This document shows, one piece after another, positions 55,140-64,000 of a DNA stretch of 64,000 nucleotides (its first letter is position 1; each line of letters starts with the position of its first letter). Under the pieces are notes generated by a model. It was not told the origin of the DNA, did not search any database, and worked only from the letters and a program-made list of their open reading frames with translations. The position numbers and the translations under genes are program-made. Location: NCBI GenBank assembly GCA_037903475.1, contig JBAJFG010000190.1:620001-684000 (forward strand). The letters run 5' to 3'. This DNA comes from Ancylostoma caninum. Its lineage: Eukaryota; Nematoda; Chromadorea; Rhabditida; Ancylostomatidae.

Positions 55140-56190
55140 TAGAAACTAATAAGTAAAAATAATATAAAGTACCACTTGCATGGGCTGAAGTGAAATCCTT
55201 GATTCCTAGAAGTGATTCATAATTATGCAACAGTTTGAAAAGTAAAAAAAATATCCATACATAGAAACTCTAGAGTATGATGTAGGAAAACAAAACTTCG
55301 CCTACAATGGTTTTTTTTCTAGCTGGGCAATTTGTCACAAATATCAGAAAAAATTTCCTGGTAGGTGCTACTCCAGAAAACTCAAAATTCGTGAGTGATC
55401 CTATAATAAAGAAATATAGGATGTGAGAATTTTTTTTGCCCAATGCAAGAACTTTCAGAAATAATCGGAGTTGAGAACAACAGGTTAGCATGAAAGAATT
55501 TTAGGAGAGCAGGTGCGTACACAAGTTATCAGAATTATCAGCTAGATTCCATTTCACCTCCGAAAATTTTCGATCTGAAACTTCTTGCTTGCGCCTTCCA
55601 TGGGATTGCATTGTCAAGCCCAGCTAGGTATCCTAGGGAGGTTGTGTCAGGAATTTGGTGGTGCTGTAAGAGTGTGACCACTGCAGCCTTCTCCAACCTA
55701 GGCAAATGAAGGCAGCAGAGTCCTACTACTGCAACTTTGTGTTGACTCTGCTATAGATGTAGTCGGCAGTGGCGAACAAATACAAGTTTTCCCTTGCTCC
55801 AGTAGTAGAAAGAATGAATACCCGAGATGAGTCTTCACACTTCCCAACACTGTGACGATCTGCTCAGATTTCTAAAGCTTCAGACTCCTTAGTTACAAGC
55901 AAAGCGGCCACATGATGATGCCGATCTCGAGATCTCTGAATCGTCTCTGAAAACGATTCATCCAATGCAAGTGGAGATGCGGAGCAGCGACTCGGAGAAA
56001 GCGGAGATCCGTTCCAGTGGAGATGATCACTAAGCGAAACTTCAATTGGTTCAACCACAACCTTGTACGAATTAGCTTTGGAATAAAGGTAACTTGTTTT
56101 TTGAGAAGAATTAGCCCTATATTCAGGAGTGTCATAAACTTTTGTGACTACCTCGTTGGCAAGGATTACTGAAAGTTTCTGAAACACTAG
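55140..56190. other. Block without recognisable gene
   Basis: AAAACGATTCATCCAATGCA at about 55947 resembles CGAAACGATTCAGCTAGTGCA at about 57045 across the MITE that lies between. Otherwise nothing. Confidence 0.45.
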
Positions 56191-56197
56191 CTCTTAA

Positions 56198-56916
56198 AGG
56201 CAGCACCCACGATAACCTTCATGTACAAAAACTTTGAATGTTTTGGAGTCTTGTTGACAGTCCCAGTAATTCTACGCAAGTTGCACCACCGAAGGCATAG
56301 CGTTCTCAAGATTTAACTAGCTAGGCTTGGTATCCGGGTATCCGCGGGGTGAGATGTGGCGCGATCCGAATCAGCTGATTTCTGCCGCAGTCACTCAGTT
56401 TTCCTGAGATAACGTTTGCTTTCCATGCTCATTTCCAGAGGTTTTACATTGTGATGATCTTTTCTCCTGATTTACGCTCTTTCAATTGTTATTAGAGCTT
56501 ACGATCGCTATTTTTTCACAAAACTTTCAAATTTTCAATTATTATGTAAAGTTCTGTTTGTTAGGTCTTTACACCTATGCATGAGTTTTGTTTCTTTCCT
56601 CAAGGCATGTCTCTGTGGTGAACACTTTATTTCTCTTTTGTTTGTGCTTTTTCTCCTCCAGGAAAGCTGGAAAATTAGTCGATTATCTAGTTGCGCCAAG
56701 AAATTGGGTGACAATAAAGGCAGCGTCATCGACTTCCTTGATCTACTCCAACAGCGTAACTCGGCCGAATTCCTATAATGCAGCAAATTGGTAGCATCCA
56801 AAAACCATTTTAACATGAGTTCTGACAAAATTGACGTCATTATTCATGCTCCACATAGTCAGAAACCCAAGATCGCTCTAGAACCTGAGTGACAAAGTTT
56901 TTCGTGAGTGCTGCCT
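56198..56916. mobile_element. TTAA-flanked MITE, 719 bp
   Basis: Ends AGGCAGCACCCACG and CGTGAGTGCTGCCT are near-perfect inverted repeats. TTAA lies directly outside each (56194-56197 and 56917-56920). Same family as 60097-60760. Internal frames (for example 56535-56840 minus) show no transposase motifs. Confidence 0.88.
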
Positions 56917-56920
56917 TTAA

Positions 56921-58178
56921 GGTGAATTTCTATCTTCCAACACTACACTGCCCACAAATTCTAAACTTTCACACTTTCGCTTTGCAAGCGACCATGGCGA
57001 CACTTGATGCCGATTTTGGGACCTTTGAATGTGGATCGCTTTTTCGAAACGATTCAGCTAGTGCAAATGGAACTGTAAAGCACGGACGTGGAGTAGGTGG
57101 GACCCATTCTGTTGGAGGAGCTCACTTCTAGATTAGAACTTTGAAGGAGATGGCAGTGCCTGATCCGATGCTCCTACCATTTCCTAAACGGCTACTATCC
57201 TGTAAATGGTTGAAGAAAGTAGAAGGGTAATACGAGTAGATCGTCTACGTTGTACTAGTCTTGATAAGAGGATGCTCATAATAAAGCTTTCAACATTAAA
57301 TCATTAAGTAGTAAATCCCACTCTAGCATTCTTCCTTGCAAAGGAATATGCATATACTGGAAAATGCATATGAACTGTTTCCATTTGAACAAGATAAACG
57401 CTACTATCATCAGAGAAATGCAGTTCCGTGGAGTAGAGGTCCTCCGTCCGCTCATGATGCATATGTCACATTAACATATGCCATATGCCCGTGGGAGGCC
57501 GCAGGAAAAATTATTTAACACGTTCAAAACCGCGTGCATACTAGCTAATTCTTTGTAATAGTGTACTAGCAAATACATAATTGTTCTACTCATGCAGCGG
57601 ACAAAGAAGACGTTTTGTCAGAATTTTGCACTACGTATTTCGAACCGTGACAGCTAAAAAACAACAATCGTTTCGAAAAGTCATAGCAGTAGCCAATCAG
57701 TATACGCCAAACATGGAATAGCCTATCAAAAACTACGACCAAAGCGATAGATTATACAGCTTTTTACACGAAAAGGAAAAATTGCTACCTAGTGGGGCAC
57801 CGTGCTCGACCGATCGAGCATGGGACCCACGCGCGGGAAAGCGCGCGTTTCTCACGCGGCGCTACGCTCAAAATCGGCTCTGTCTCGAACTTAATAATGA
57901 GGTACTTTGTTCGTCTTGTCGACTCTGGCCGCATGTGTCCGAATTTGTCCATTGCAGAGTTTCATTCAGACTGATGCAACACACGAAAACCAGGTCTTAT
58001 TGTCCCGGGAAAATCTGGCAAAAATGGGCCTTTTTTTGATAATGTGGGCAACTTTCGTTTTCGTGAAAGGAGTTGCTGCAAAGGATGTATACCGCCGTGC
58101 CACCGCCGACAGTGTTAGTTTCACTTGATAGGTTTATTACCCGCTGTTTTGTTCTAACGCTTCGTTTTCAGATTGTCG
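56921..58178. other. Block without recognisable gene; partial MITE at 57773-57895
   Basis: 57773-57895 starts GGAAAAATTGCTACC and carries GACCCACGCG and CAAAATCGGCTCTGTC, relating it to the MITE at 36487-36697; its second end is not found. The rest shows nothing recognisable. Confidence 0.5.
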
Positions 58179-58256
58179 GCAATAGCGTGGGGTGCTGGAT
58201 ATTTCTCGATCTGGTGGATTGCGCATCCAGCGTCCGATCCAGCCCCCACGCTAGGT
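58179..58256. repeat. Inverted pair TAGCGTGGGG..CCCCCACGCTA
   Basis: Seventeen-base arms (GTGGGGTGCTGGAT and ATCCAGCCCCCAC cores) with one indel, around a spacer that also contains GGATTGCGCATCC. Confidence 0.7.
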
Positions 58257-58259
58257 GGC

Positions 58260-58915
58260 ACGGCGATATTTTCATTCGCTCTAGATATTTTGATGGTGCT
58301 ATTCATATTGTGAGTTAGTTATTCCATGTTTATGAAGTATTCTCAATTATATGTGACAACTTTATCTCTCAGGAATGGGCGTGGTCCATGTTGGAGAGGG
58401 GGGCCCCCGGCCTCGAGCCCTCCTCTCCTTAATAATTGTGTAGGAGTAGCTCCATGGTCACTCTTCTCTCCTCTCTGCCCGCCGCCGTGGAAAGATTTTT
58501 AAGTTGGTTTGATGTAGGGAATTCGAGAAAACTCAAAAGAAGAGGCTATGTTTTTATTTTGGAAGTTAGTGGGGAGGGGAAGGAAGCGAACGATAGTTTT
58601 TTTTAAATTTATTTTGTCGTTTTTTCCAATGCGCATGTATGTTGTATAATAAATAATTGCTTTGTTATGTCTATGTATATCATATGTTCATAATGTTGTG
58701 TGTGCTATATCTCGTGGCCTCTCTTGTGATAGTTATTTGTGTAAAGCCTTTTTTCTATTAAAACAAAGTTCCTGACTTCGTGGAGGTTTTTTCGTACAAA
58801 GTAAATCTTGAGGAATGCAAGTAAGAGTCGTGGCCTAGTTAGGTTGGCCAGGCCTGGCCTATCCTCTGGTCACTTCTTTTCCACACTTCTCCTCTGGAGT
58901 ATGTGACGACAAACA
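58260..58915. other. Block without recognisable gene
   Basis: Contains a G/C-homopolymer patch (GAGGGGGGCCCCCGG, about 58396). Nothing else recognised. Confidence 0.5.
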
Positions 58916-58919
58916 CGCT

Positions 58920-59100
58920 AGGGTTTCCCAATATGCTGAACATTTACTTCATTGATTTTTCGTTGTTCTGATAGAGGGAGACGGTGAGACATGTCTACTG
59001 GGGTTCAACACGCTGAGCACGGAAATGACACCGGCTTTGCATGAAAATATCGATTCTTTGGATCGATATTCCACCACTTTTCCCGGCGGTCAGTGAGGAA
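58920..59100 (+). repeat. Unit related to the 24.8-25.8 kb Helitron-like repeats
   Basis: ATTGATTTTTCGTTGTTCTG, GACATGTCTACTGGGGTTCA, ACACGCTGAGCACGG and ATCGATTCTTTGGATCGATATT match the module order of the internal units of 24771-25785. Confidence 0.7.
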
Positions 59101-59139
59101 TTGTCAAATGGGGTTTTCTCTTACGTGGAATAAGAATAC

Positions 59140-59340
59140 AGCAGTCTGGCCGTCCGGCTCACGCCGGACTTCCAGACTTTTACTAATGCTCGCTCCGCTC
59201 GCAGTCTCCACATTGGTTGCAAACAAGAATGTGAATGGGTTTGGTGAACCTTTCGCGGAATCTATCCTCCCGTGCAGACCGATCGCTCTCCTGAAAACCC
59301 AAAATCCCGTCAGCGGTAGCCTTTTTCCACATCGGCGAAG
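59140..59340 (-). repeat. Second long copy of the AGTCTGG..hairpin repeat
   Basis: Reverse complement of the 10085-10294 repeat. The end hairpin (AGTCTGGCCGTCCGGC and GCCGGACTTCCAGACT, about 59148-59180) is more perfect here than in the other copies. Confidence 0.75.
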
Positions 59341-59635
59341 CAATGTCCTATGGTAGGCCGTAGTGGGTGTGAATAATTGGGTATAACCGAATCACTGCAA
59401 ATGTCTTCGTTAAATGATTTACGTTTAGCTAGGTGTTGCGACAATTAAAGTGATAAGGATTGATGAGGATAAGTTGTATGTAAACGGATGGGAGTGGTTC
59501 ATTCAGATGCAAATGGAATGGACAGGGATTAATGGCATGGAAAGAGATAGTGTACACCTAGGTAATGTAGGTGGAAGGGACCAGCGCACCCATCATGTAA
59601 TGGACCCGACATTCTGTACTTCTGCACAATGGCGC
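59341..59635. other. Short block without recognisable gene
   Basis: Nothing recognised. Confidence 0.5.
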
Positions 59636-59800
59636 ACCGTAATCAAACCGTTGGACCAGGCGGCGTTTTCCCACTTTTGGACGCCGGCGTACCCTTATCA
59701 CACGAGGGGACCCAAGTCCAGGCGTTTCGCCCACTCTTGGACGCCGGCGCACCAAGGTGCACCCTTACCAAGGCGGTGGACCCGTTGTGGAGCATTTTCT
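59636..59800 (-). repeat. Fragment of the Helitron-associated 60-bp minisatellite
   Basis: Two to three 60-bp units (CCCACTTTTGGACGCCGGCG at about 59670, CCCACTCTTGGACGCCGGCG at about 59730). Read on minus, they match the AAAAGTGGGGAAAGCGCCTGG monomer type at 11461. The Helitron 3' hairpin is not present nearby. Confidence 0.65.
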
Positions 59801-59869
59801 TCGCTCTAGATCACGCCCCGTTATTATAAGTCATGATACTACAACCATATTACGCCCAAGTGACCGTTT

Positions 59870-60010
59870 ATCGTCTTATTGATTTTATTGACTTTTCATT
59901 ATCTCTGTCGAGAGAATCGGCGAAGATAAGTCTAGTGGGGCTTTCTAACCTACTGAACACGAGTATAGCGGCCATTTTGCACGACTCTATCGATTCAATA
60001 ATTTCGACTA
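59870..60010 (+). repeat. Another unit of the ATCGATT/TCTACTGG repeat
   Basis: TTATTGATTTTATTGACTTT, then AAGTCTAGTGGGGCTTTC, CTGAACACGAGTATAGCG and a TATCGATT end; same module order as 25040-25260. Confidence 0.7.
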
Positions 60011-60096
60011 TCATTTCCATGGTTCTGCGCAAGTAAGAACGCGCTCACTCTGCCAGTTGGAAACGCTAAATAGAGTTTCGTCGGTGCCGCCTTTAA

Positions 60097-60760
60097 AGAC
60101 AGCACTCACGATGCGTCGTCGATTTTTTCATGAAATTCTGCTCTGGAGGCTACTCCAGTGCCCATAATGGAGGAAAGACCAACAAAATAAGGCAACGTTT
60201 GCGAGAAATACTATATTGTATTTTGCCAATAATGTCCATTTGTATGAGATCTATCGCCTAAGATGGCTGCGGCCGCCGGTTTGTGGAAAGGATCACCGGC
60301 ATCCGAAAGTACTGATCGATCCCTTATCAGCTGAGAAGCACAGCCATAACGAATCAGAGAGAATGGTGTTCTGGCATTACGCCAGAACTCATTTAATTAG
60401 GGTGTAATTGGGCCACCGGACTCCGCCCTTCTGGGCGGATCTGGCTGGCCCACTGTATTGTTTGTTGCGCACAGCGCACGGTCGTTGATAAAAGGCTACC
60501 ACTGAATCATCTTTATGCACAGTATGAGCGTAATTTTCGGCCAACAGGAAAACAAGCAGGAGCCACCCTTCCGCCTATAAGTCACCGAGACAAATGGGGC
60601 AGGGTTGAGCATGGCGTGCGCATTTGTACATGCGCACGAGTTTTATTACTCGAGTAACTGCACGATTCGGGGTGATTCCTTTTGCAGTTACACTCCAATT
60701 GATGCCATCTTTAAAATGAGCACAAATGTGAGAAAACTTTTTTCAGCGTGAGTGCTGCCT
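60097..60760. mobile_element. TTAA-flanked MITE, 664 bp, left member of a pair
   Basis: Left end AGACAGCACTCACGATGC; right end is the near-complement GCGTGAGTGCTGCCT. TTAA lies outside at 60093-60096 and 60761-60764. Contains a strong internal hairpin TGGGCCACCGGACTCCGCCC / GGGCGGATCTGGCTGGCCCA (about 60410-60455). No gene. Confidence 0.87.
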
Positions 60761-60764
60761 TTAA

Positions 60765-61234
60765 AAGCGGTGTCTCAGCTCATGAATCGCGCTTGAGATT
60801 CCCATGTCCGTCGAACATACGCGAGCCGCTGAGCACAAAAATGTACTTCAAGTTTCGCAGAAACGTTGAAATCCCCATAAGTTACGATTTCTTTGGCCAA
60901 GAATTTCGAAATTCTAGGCCAGTGGACGAGAGGGTTCATTCAGCAGCAAGAGCTTGCTGAGGGTGCGGCATGGTTTTTCAACTCGGAAATGTTCGTTTGT
61001 TTGATAATAGCTGTTGCTGAGAAGTTCATTTTAATGTGCAATCTCAGCTTCTCAGCTTCGCGTTTACGAGCTCCCTAGCAAGGAAACTCGCCTGCTCCTG
61101 TGTCTAATTTTGCCTCAAATGTAGGGGTTTTTGAGGATGTTCTCTGACATCAAGTATATCATTGGAATCAGCGCCGCGAGCTGCACCCGAATCTGTGTAT
61201 ATCTCGAAACCCAACATAGGGTGAGACACTACCT
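60765..61234. mobile_element. TTAA-flanked MITE, 470 bp, right member of the pair
   Basis: Left end AAGCGGTGTCTCAGCTC; right end inverted GGGTGAGACACTACCT. It shares TTAA 60761-60764 with the element to its left and has TTAA 61235-61238 on its right. The ends are closest to the 32152-32577 type (AGGCAGTGTGTCA). Confidence 0.8.
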
Positions 61235-61238
61235 TTAA

Positions 61239-62725
61239 GATCTGCGAAATAAACGTGATGTCGCGTCGGAAACGCCATTTGCCGTACTCTGTTCACTGTG
61301 AATCTTTCATGGCGATATCACAAAAATGGAATCAGCGCACTCTGTTCTACCACATAGGTCATCCAAATTCCAAAAATCTTGGACCTTTTGCATTTTTAAT
61401 GACGTCATAGCAAGCTGGCATCAGTGACATCCTGCGCGCGTCGAGTCTCGCCCAATGGTATCCTCAGGTGCCAGCGACACCCGGCAATCTCAGAAATTCG
61501 TGAAAAGCTGGAGGTTTCTTTGGAAAGCTTCCAAATGGCTGCAAGAAGAAGAATAAAAGGAATTTTCCATGAAATCCAATATTTTGCAGAAGTCAGGTAT
61601 CAAACTTCTAATTTTCAAATTTGAAACTTTTTATAGAAATCTGCGCATGTGGGATTATGAGCAATTAGGTTACATTCACTTCCACAGTCCACGTTTTCGG
61701 GATCTCTCATGAGTTATCTGTGCTGTAATTTCTGTTTCGTGATATTTGTGATTTTTTTAAAATTTTAATCTCAAAACTCGCAGTTTCACGTGACGCACAA
61801 GTCGCTATTTTTGGCACGATATTCATCATCTGAAAAGTAATGTGAAGAGGTTGAGACGTCGTCCTCGATTTCCTTTTGTGCCCTACAGATTTCACGTATT
61901 TTTTTAGATCTTCAGGCGAGTTTCGTTTATTTTCACTCTTCAGAGATTGAAATCAGACCAGAATTTAATGAAAATCGTTTCCATGGAGGTCCACATGTCT
62001 TCGTCCGTTTGCATTATTTTTTTGCCAATTTTCCTTTAAAACCGCCAGCAATCTCTAGCAAACCTCAAAACCTCAAATCGTTGTGGGGGCCACAGCGAGA
62101 GCTTGCTAACGCGGCCCCTGCGACAGTCTGCCTGCAGGTTAACAGTGCCTAATCGATTGCAGTGTTGATCCATAGAATTCCGGTATTTGGTTACACAGTG
62201 TGTACTCTAACATTCCACATATTCTTACTCTCTGCCGAATGGTGGCGAAAAGGAAAGAGAAGTTTTTGAAAAATACTCTGTTACCCTTTTGGCGGCATAT
62301 TCTTTTACTAATACAGGCTCCGCCCATCAATGTAAACACTGGCTACATGCAACAAAATAGTGGGTTTGCCTTTCAAAGGTTGCTTCATTTGATGCTTTAT
62401 AAATATAAATCCTGTTCGATATTTTCAAGTCAGAAAGTGCACCCGTCTGTACCTCAATTGCTGAAAAAAAGGCATCACAACGGAAAATGGATCGTACTGA
62501 GTGCGTGATGTGAACGAATAATAACCCCGTTCGCAAATTTTGAGAAAATTCAGAAAAGTTCAGTGTCTCTCCTATACTTGTTGGAACACCATTAAAATGA
62601 CGTTGGGATAACAAAATAAATATCAAATTCGTAATCAGCATGTCGAATAACCCCTGGATGAATATTTTGTTTTCTAAAGTCATGTTTTTTGTTCGAAATT
62701 GAATTTCCAGTTTAATTCAAACTCA
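61239..62725. other. Block without recognisable gene
   Basis: Frames of 60-118 codons with no recognised motif on either strand. Confidence 0.45.
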
Positions 62726-62726
62726 A

Positions 62727-62930
62727 ATGTTTCGTAATGCTGGATTCATCATCTTATGCATTCTACTGGAAGCCTCGACTGTCCACGGACTCTTAGAAGG
62801 GTTTGCTGCCAGCGCTCTTCGCGTTTCTTGGCTCTCGCCAGCGTCATGGCGCTCTGCGCATCCTCATGTCTCGCCAGTGCATCGCGGCATGCGCCTCTCG
62901 CCTCTCGCTGGTGGGTGGAGCCTACTGTAG
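62727..62930 (+). CDS. Possible secreted-protein start exon
   Basis: ATG 62727 opens MFRNAGFIILCILLEASTVHG, a plausible signal peptide with a cleavage site after VHG, then LLEGF. The rest of the 67-codon frame is Arg/Ser/Pro-rich, overlaps a GC-rich segment open in other frames too, and looks non-coding. No clear donor was found. Could be the first exon of a gene interrupted by a repeat, or chance. Confidence 0.25.
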   Translation: MFRNAGFIILCILLEASTVHGLLEGFAASALRVSWLSPASWRSAHPHVSPVHRGMRLSPLAGGWSLL

Positions 62931-63009
62931 CAAAAAGCCCTTCCTCCATCGAAATGACATTTTTTGTGAGTTGGAGGCAGGAGAGATTTCCCGCGCTTCG
63001 GTTTCTCAT

Positions 63010-64000
63010 TGGAAAGATCTAGGCTCTGTAACTGTAGGAATCTGATCGTTCGATAGAATGATTCACCCTATCTGAGGGGGTGGCAACATCGGCGAGCAGT
63101 CATGGACAGAAGCCGACCGGGCTCCAGACCGGCCATGAGTCCGAGATTCCCATCGCCAACGATGATTAGGCGATGTGCCTACAAGACCCCCACCAGAATA
63201 GCCCATCTATCCTTCCGACACCGAAGAGTGATTTTCTGCTGAACGTCATTATAAAGTCTGTTATTCTTTGCGGTATTAAAGATAAAGCTATATTATTGCT
63301 ACTGTGTATTAAACATGTGGTGGGCCGAACATCCGCTCTCCAACGCGGCTACGCTTACTGGTAGCAGCGAATGGTTCACCCCTTGCTTGAAATGGGTCAA
63401 GTGAATCTTGCGGATCTCTTTCATAATGCCCCTTAGTCAGGCCCTAAAGTCTGCAACGGAGACGGCCGCTCCGCCGTCGACCTTGAGAGGGGCCCCCGCA
63501 AACACTACTTAAGTTTTAGAAAACCTTTAAAAATAAAAAGAAGCAAAAATTCGAAACTTCAGAAAAGGTAGTATTTGCGATGTTCTCTTTTTTGATTCCC
63601 GGGACCCGGCGTGGGTATAAACCGCAGAAAAGGCCGGACGGTCCGACGTCGATGTTTGTTCCATGTGGGCCGGAAGCCAGTAATTCCGCGCGAAGAAGCC
63701 AAGGCAGGGCTTGATTTGAGGCAAATGCGGTGCAGTTGAGCAATTGAGCAGTTGAGCAGCTGAGTTGAGGCACAGTCGTGCAGCCAAGCTGACGTTGTCG
63801 TCATCGATAAGTAGCAGCGAAGCAGTCGAAGTCGCTGAAGTCGTCGTTGAGCACCGCGAAGAGTATGGTCCGGACCCGCTAAAGTTGAAGTCGAGTTATG
63901 AGAAGTAATTTGAAGAAGTGAAGTAAGTTGAAATCCGCGGATAGGTATTTATTTCATTCTTGATGATCGATCGATTTACCGGAGCGGCCCAGTACGAAGC
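63010..64000. other. GC-rich end block, unidentified
   Basis: GC-rich compared with the rest of the window (GACGGCCGCTCCGCCGTCGAC at about 63459, CGGGACCCGGCG near 63600). GGGTATAAACCG at about 63612 could be a TATA box, followed by GTTGAGCA/GAAGTCG-rich reiterations. This could be the 5' end (LTR or leader) of a retroelement continuing to the right, but no LTR partner, primer site or reading frame is visible inside the window. Confidence 0.35.

Noticed and set aside
1..64000. tRNA, rRNA, CRISPR array and SL RNA genes
   Set aside because: I looked for B-box-like GGTTCGAATCC motifs, spaced direct repeats and SL1-like sequence and found none convincing; TTCGAATA clusters are palindromic repeats, not tRNA T-loops.

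Overview
The window looks like accessory, repeat-rich nuclear DNA of a parasitic nematode, most likely a strongylid (hookworm-like). Reasons: small two-exon genes with GT..TTTCAG introns of 58-104 nt; a mariner copy whose ends closely resemble the cecropia/Hsmar1 group to which the hookworm 'bandit' element belongs; RTE and CR1/Jockey-like non-LTR retrotransposons; and Helitron ends of the CTAG type. Species assignment is inference. There is no bacterial-style gene organisation, no tRNA, rRNA or CRISPR that I can see, and no long conserved host gene.

The only convincing host genes form a six-member dispersed family at about 18.0, 20.5, 27.3, 35.4, 49.7 (minus strand) and 53.5 kb. Each has a 116-nt first exon encoding a signal peptide plus a short valine/proline-rich pro-segment. 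In four members a second exon encodes a dibasic Lys-Arg site, then a Gln-led Gly/Ser/Asn/aromatic-rich peptide ending Trp-Phe-Gly or Trp-Ser-Gly before the stop. All six keep a 14-bp upstream element resembling GCAAAAAACAGGTT at 82-88 bp from the ATG, five with a TATA-like box nearer the start. The members at 18.0 and 20.5 kb are decayed in exon 2. The family looks like precursors of a secreted, possibly amidated peptide; the function is not known to me.

Region by region: 0-1.5 kb, 12.7-18.3 kb and 19.1-20.9 kb are diverged copies of one duplicated unit, later split by insertions. Two of these copies carry a 59-codon Cys-containing terminal-exon-like reading frame. 6-10.4 kb holds a long foldback element, TTCGAATA palindrome clusters and a broken mariner. 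11.2-12.5 kb is a Helitron-type element with a 60-bp minisatellite in 240-bp higher-order units. 14.9-17.5 kb is a 5'-truncated LINE on the minus strand. 24.8-25.8 kb is another Helitron-like element. 26.1-27.0 and 32.6-33.9 kb are further Tc1/mariner-type elements. 28.3-29.5 kb is a LINE 3' fragment. 31.9-32.6 kb is a head-to-tail pair of TTAA-flanked MITEs. 37.7-42.9 kb is a nearly full-length CR1-like LINE interrupted at an exact A|T site by a 1,222-bp Helitron. 43.5-44.0 kb is an RTE 3' end. 47.2-47.9 and 50.9-51.2 kb are inverted-repeat elements. 56.2-56.9 and 60.1-61.2 kb are more TTAA MITEs, the latter again as a pair sharing one TTAA.

Most open reading frames here are chance or repeat-driven and were left out. 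Intergenic blocks in which I see nothing are listed as such.
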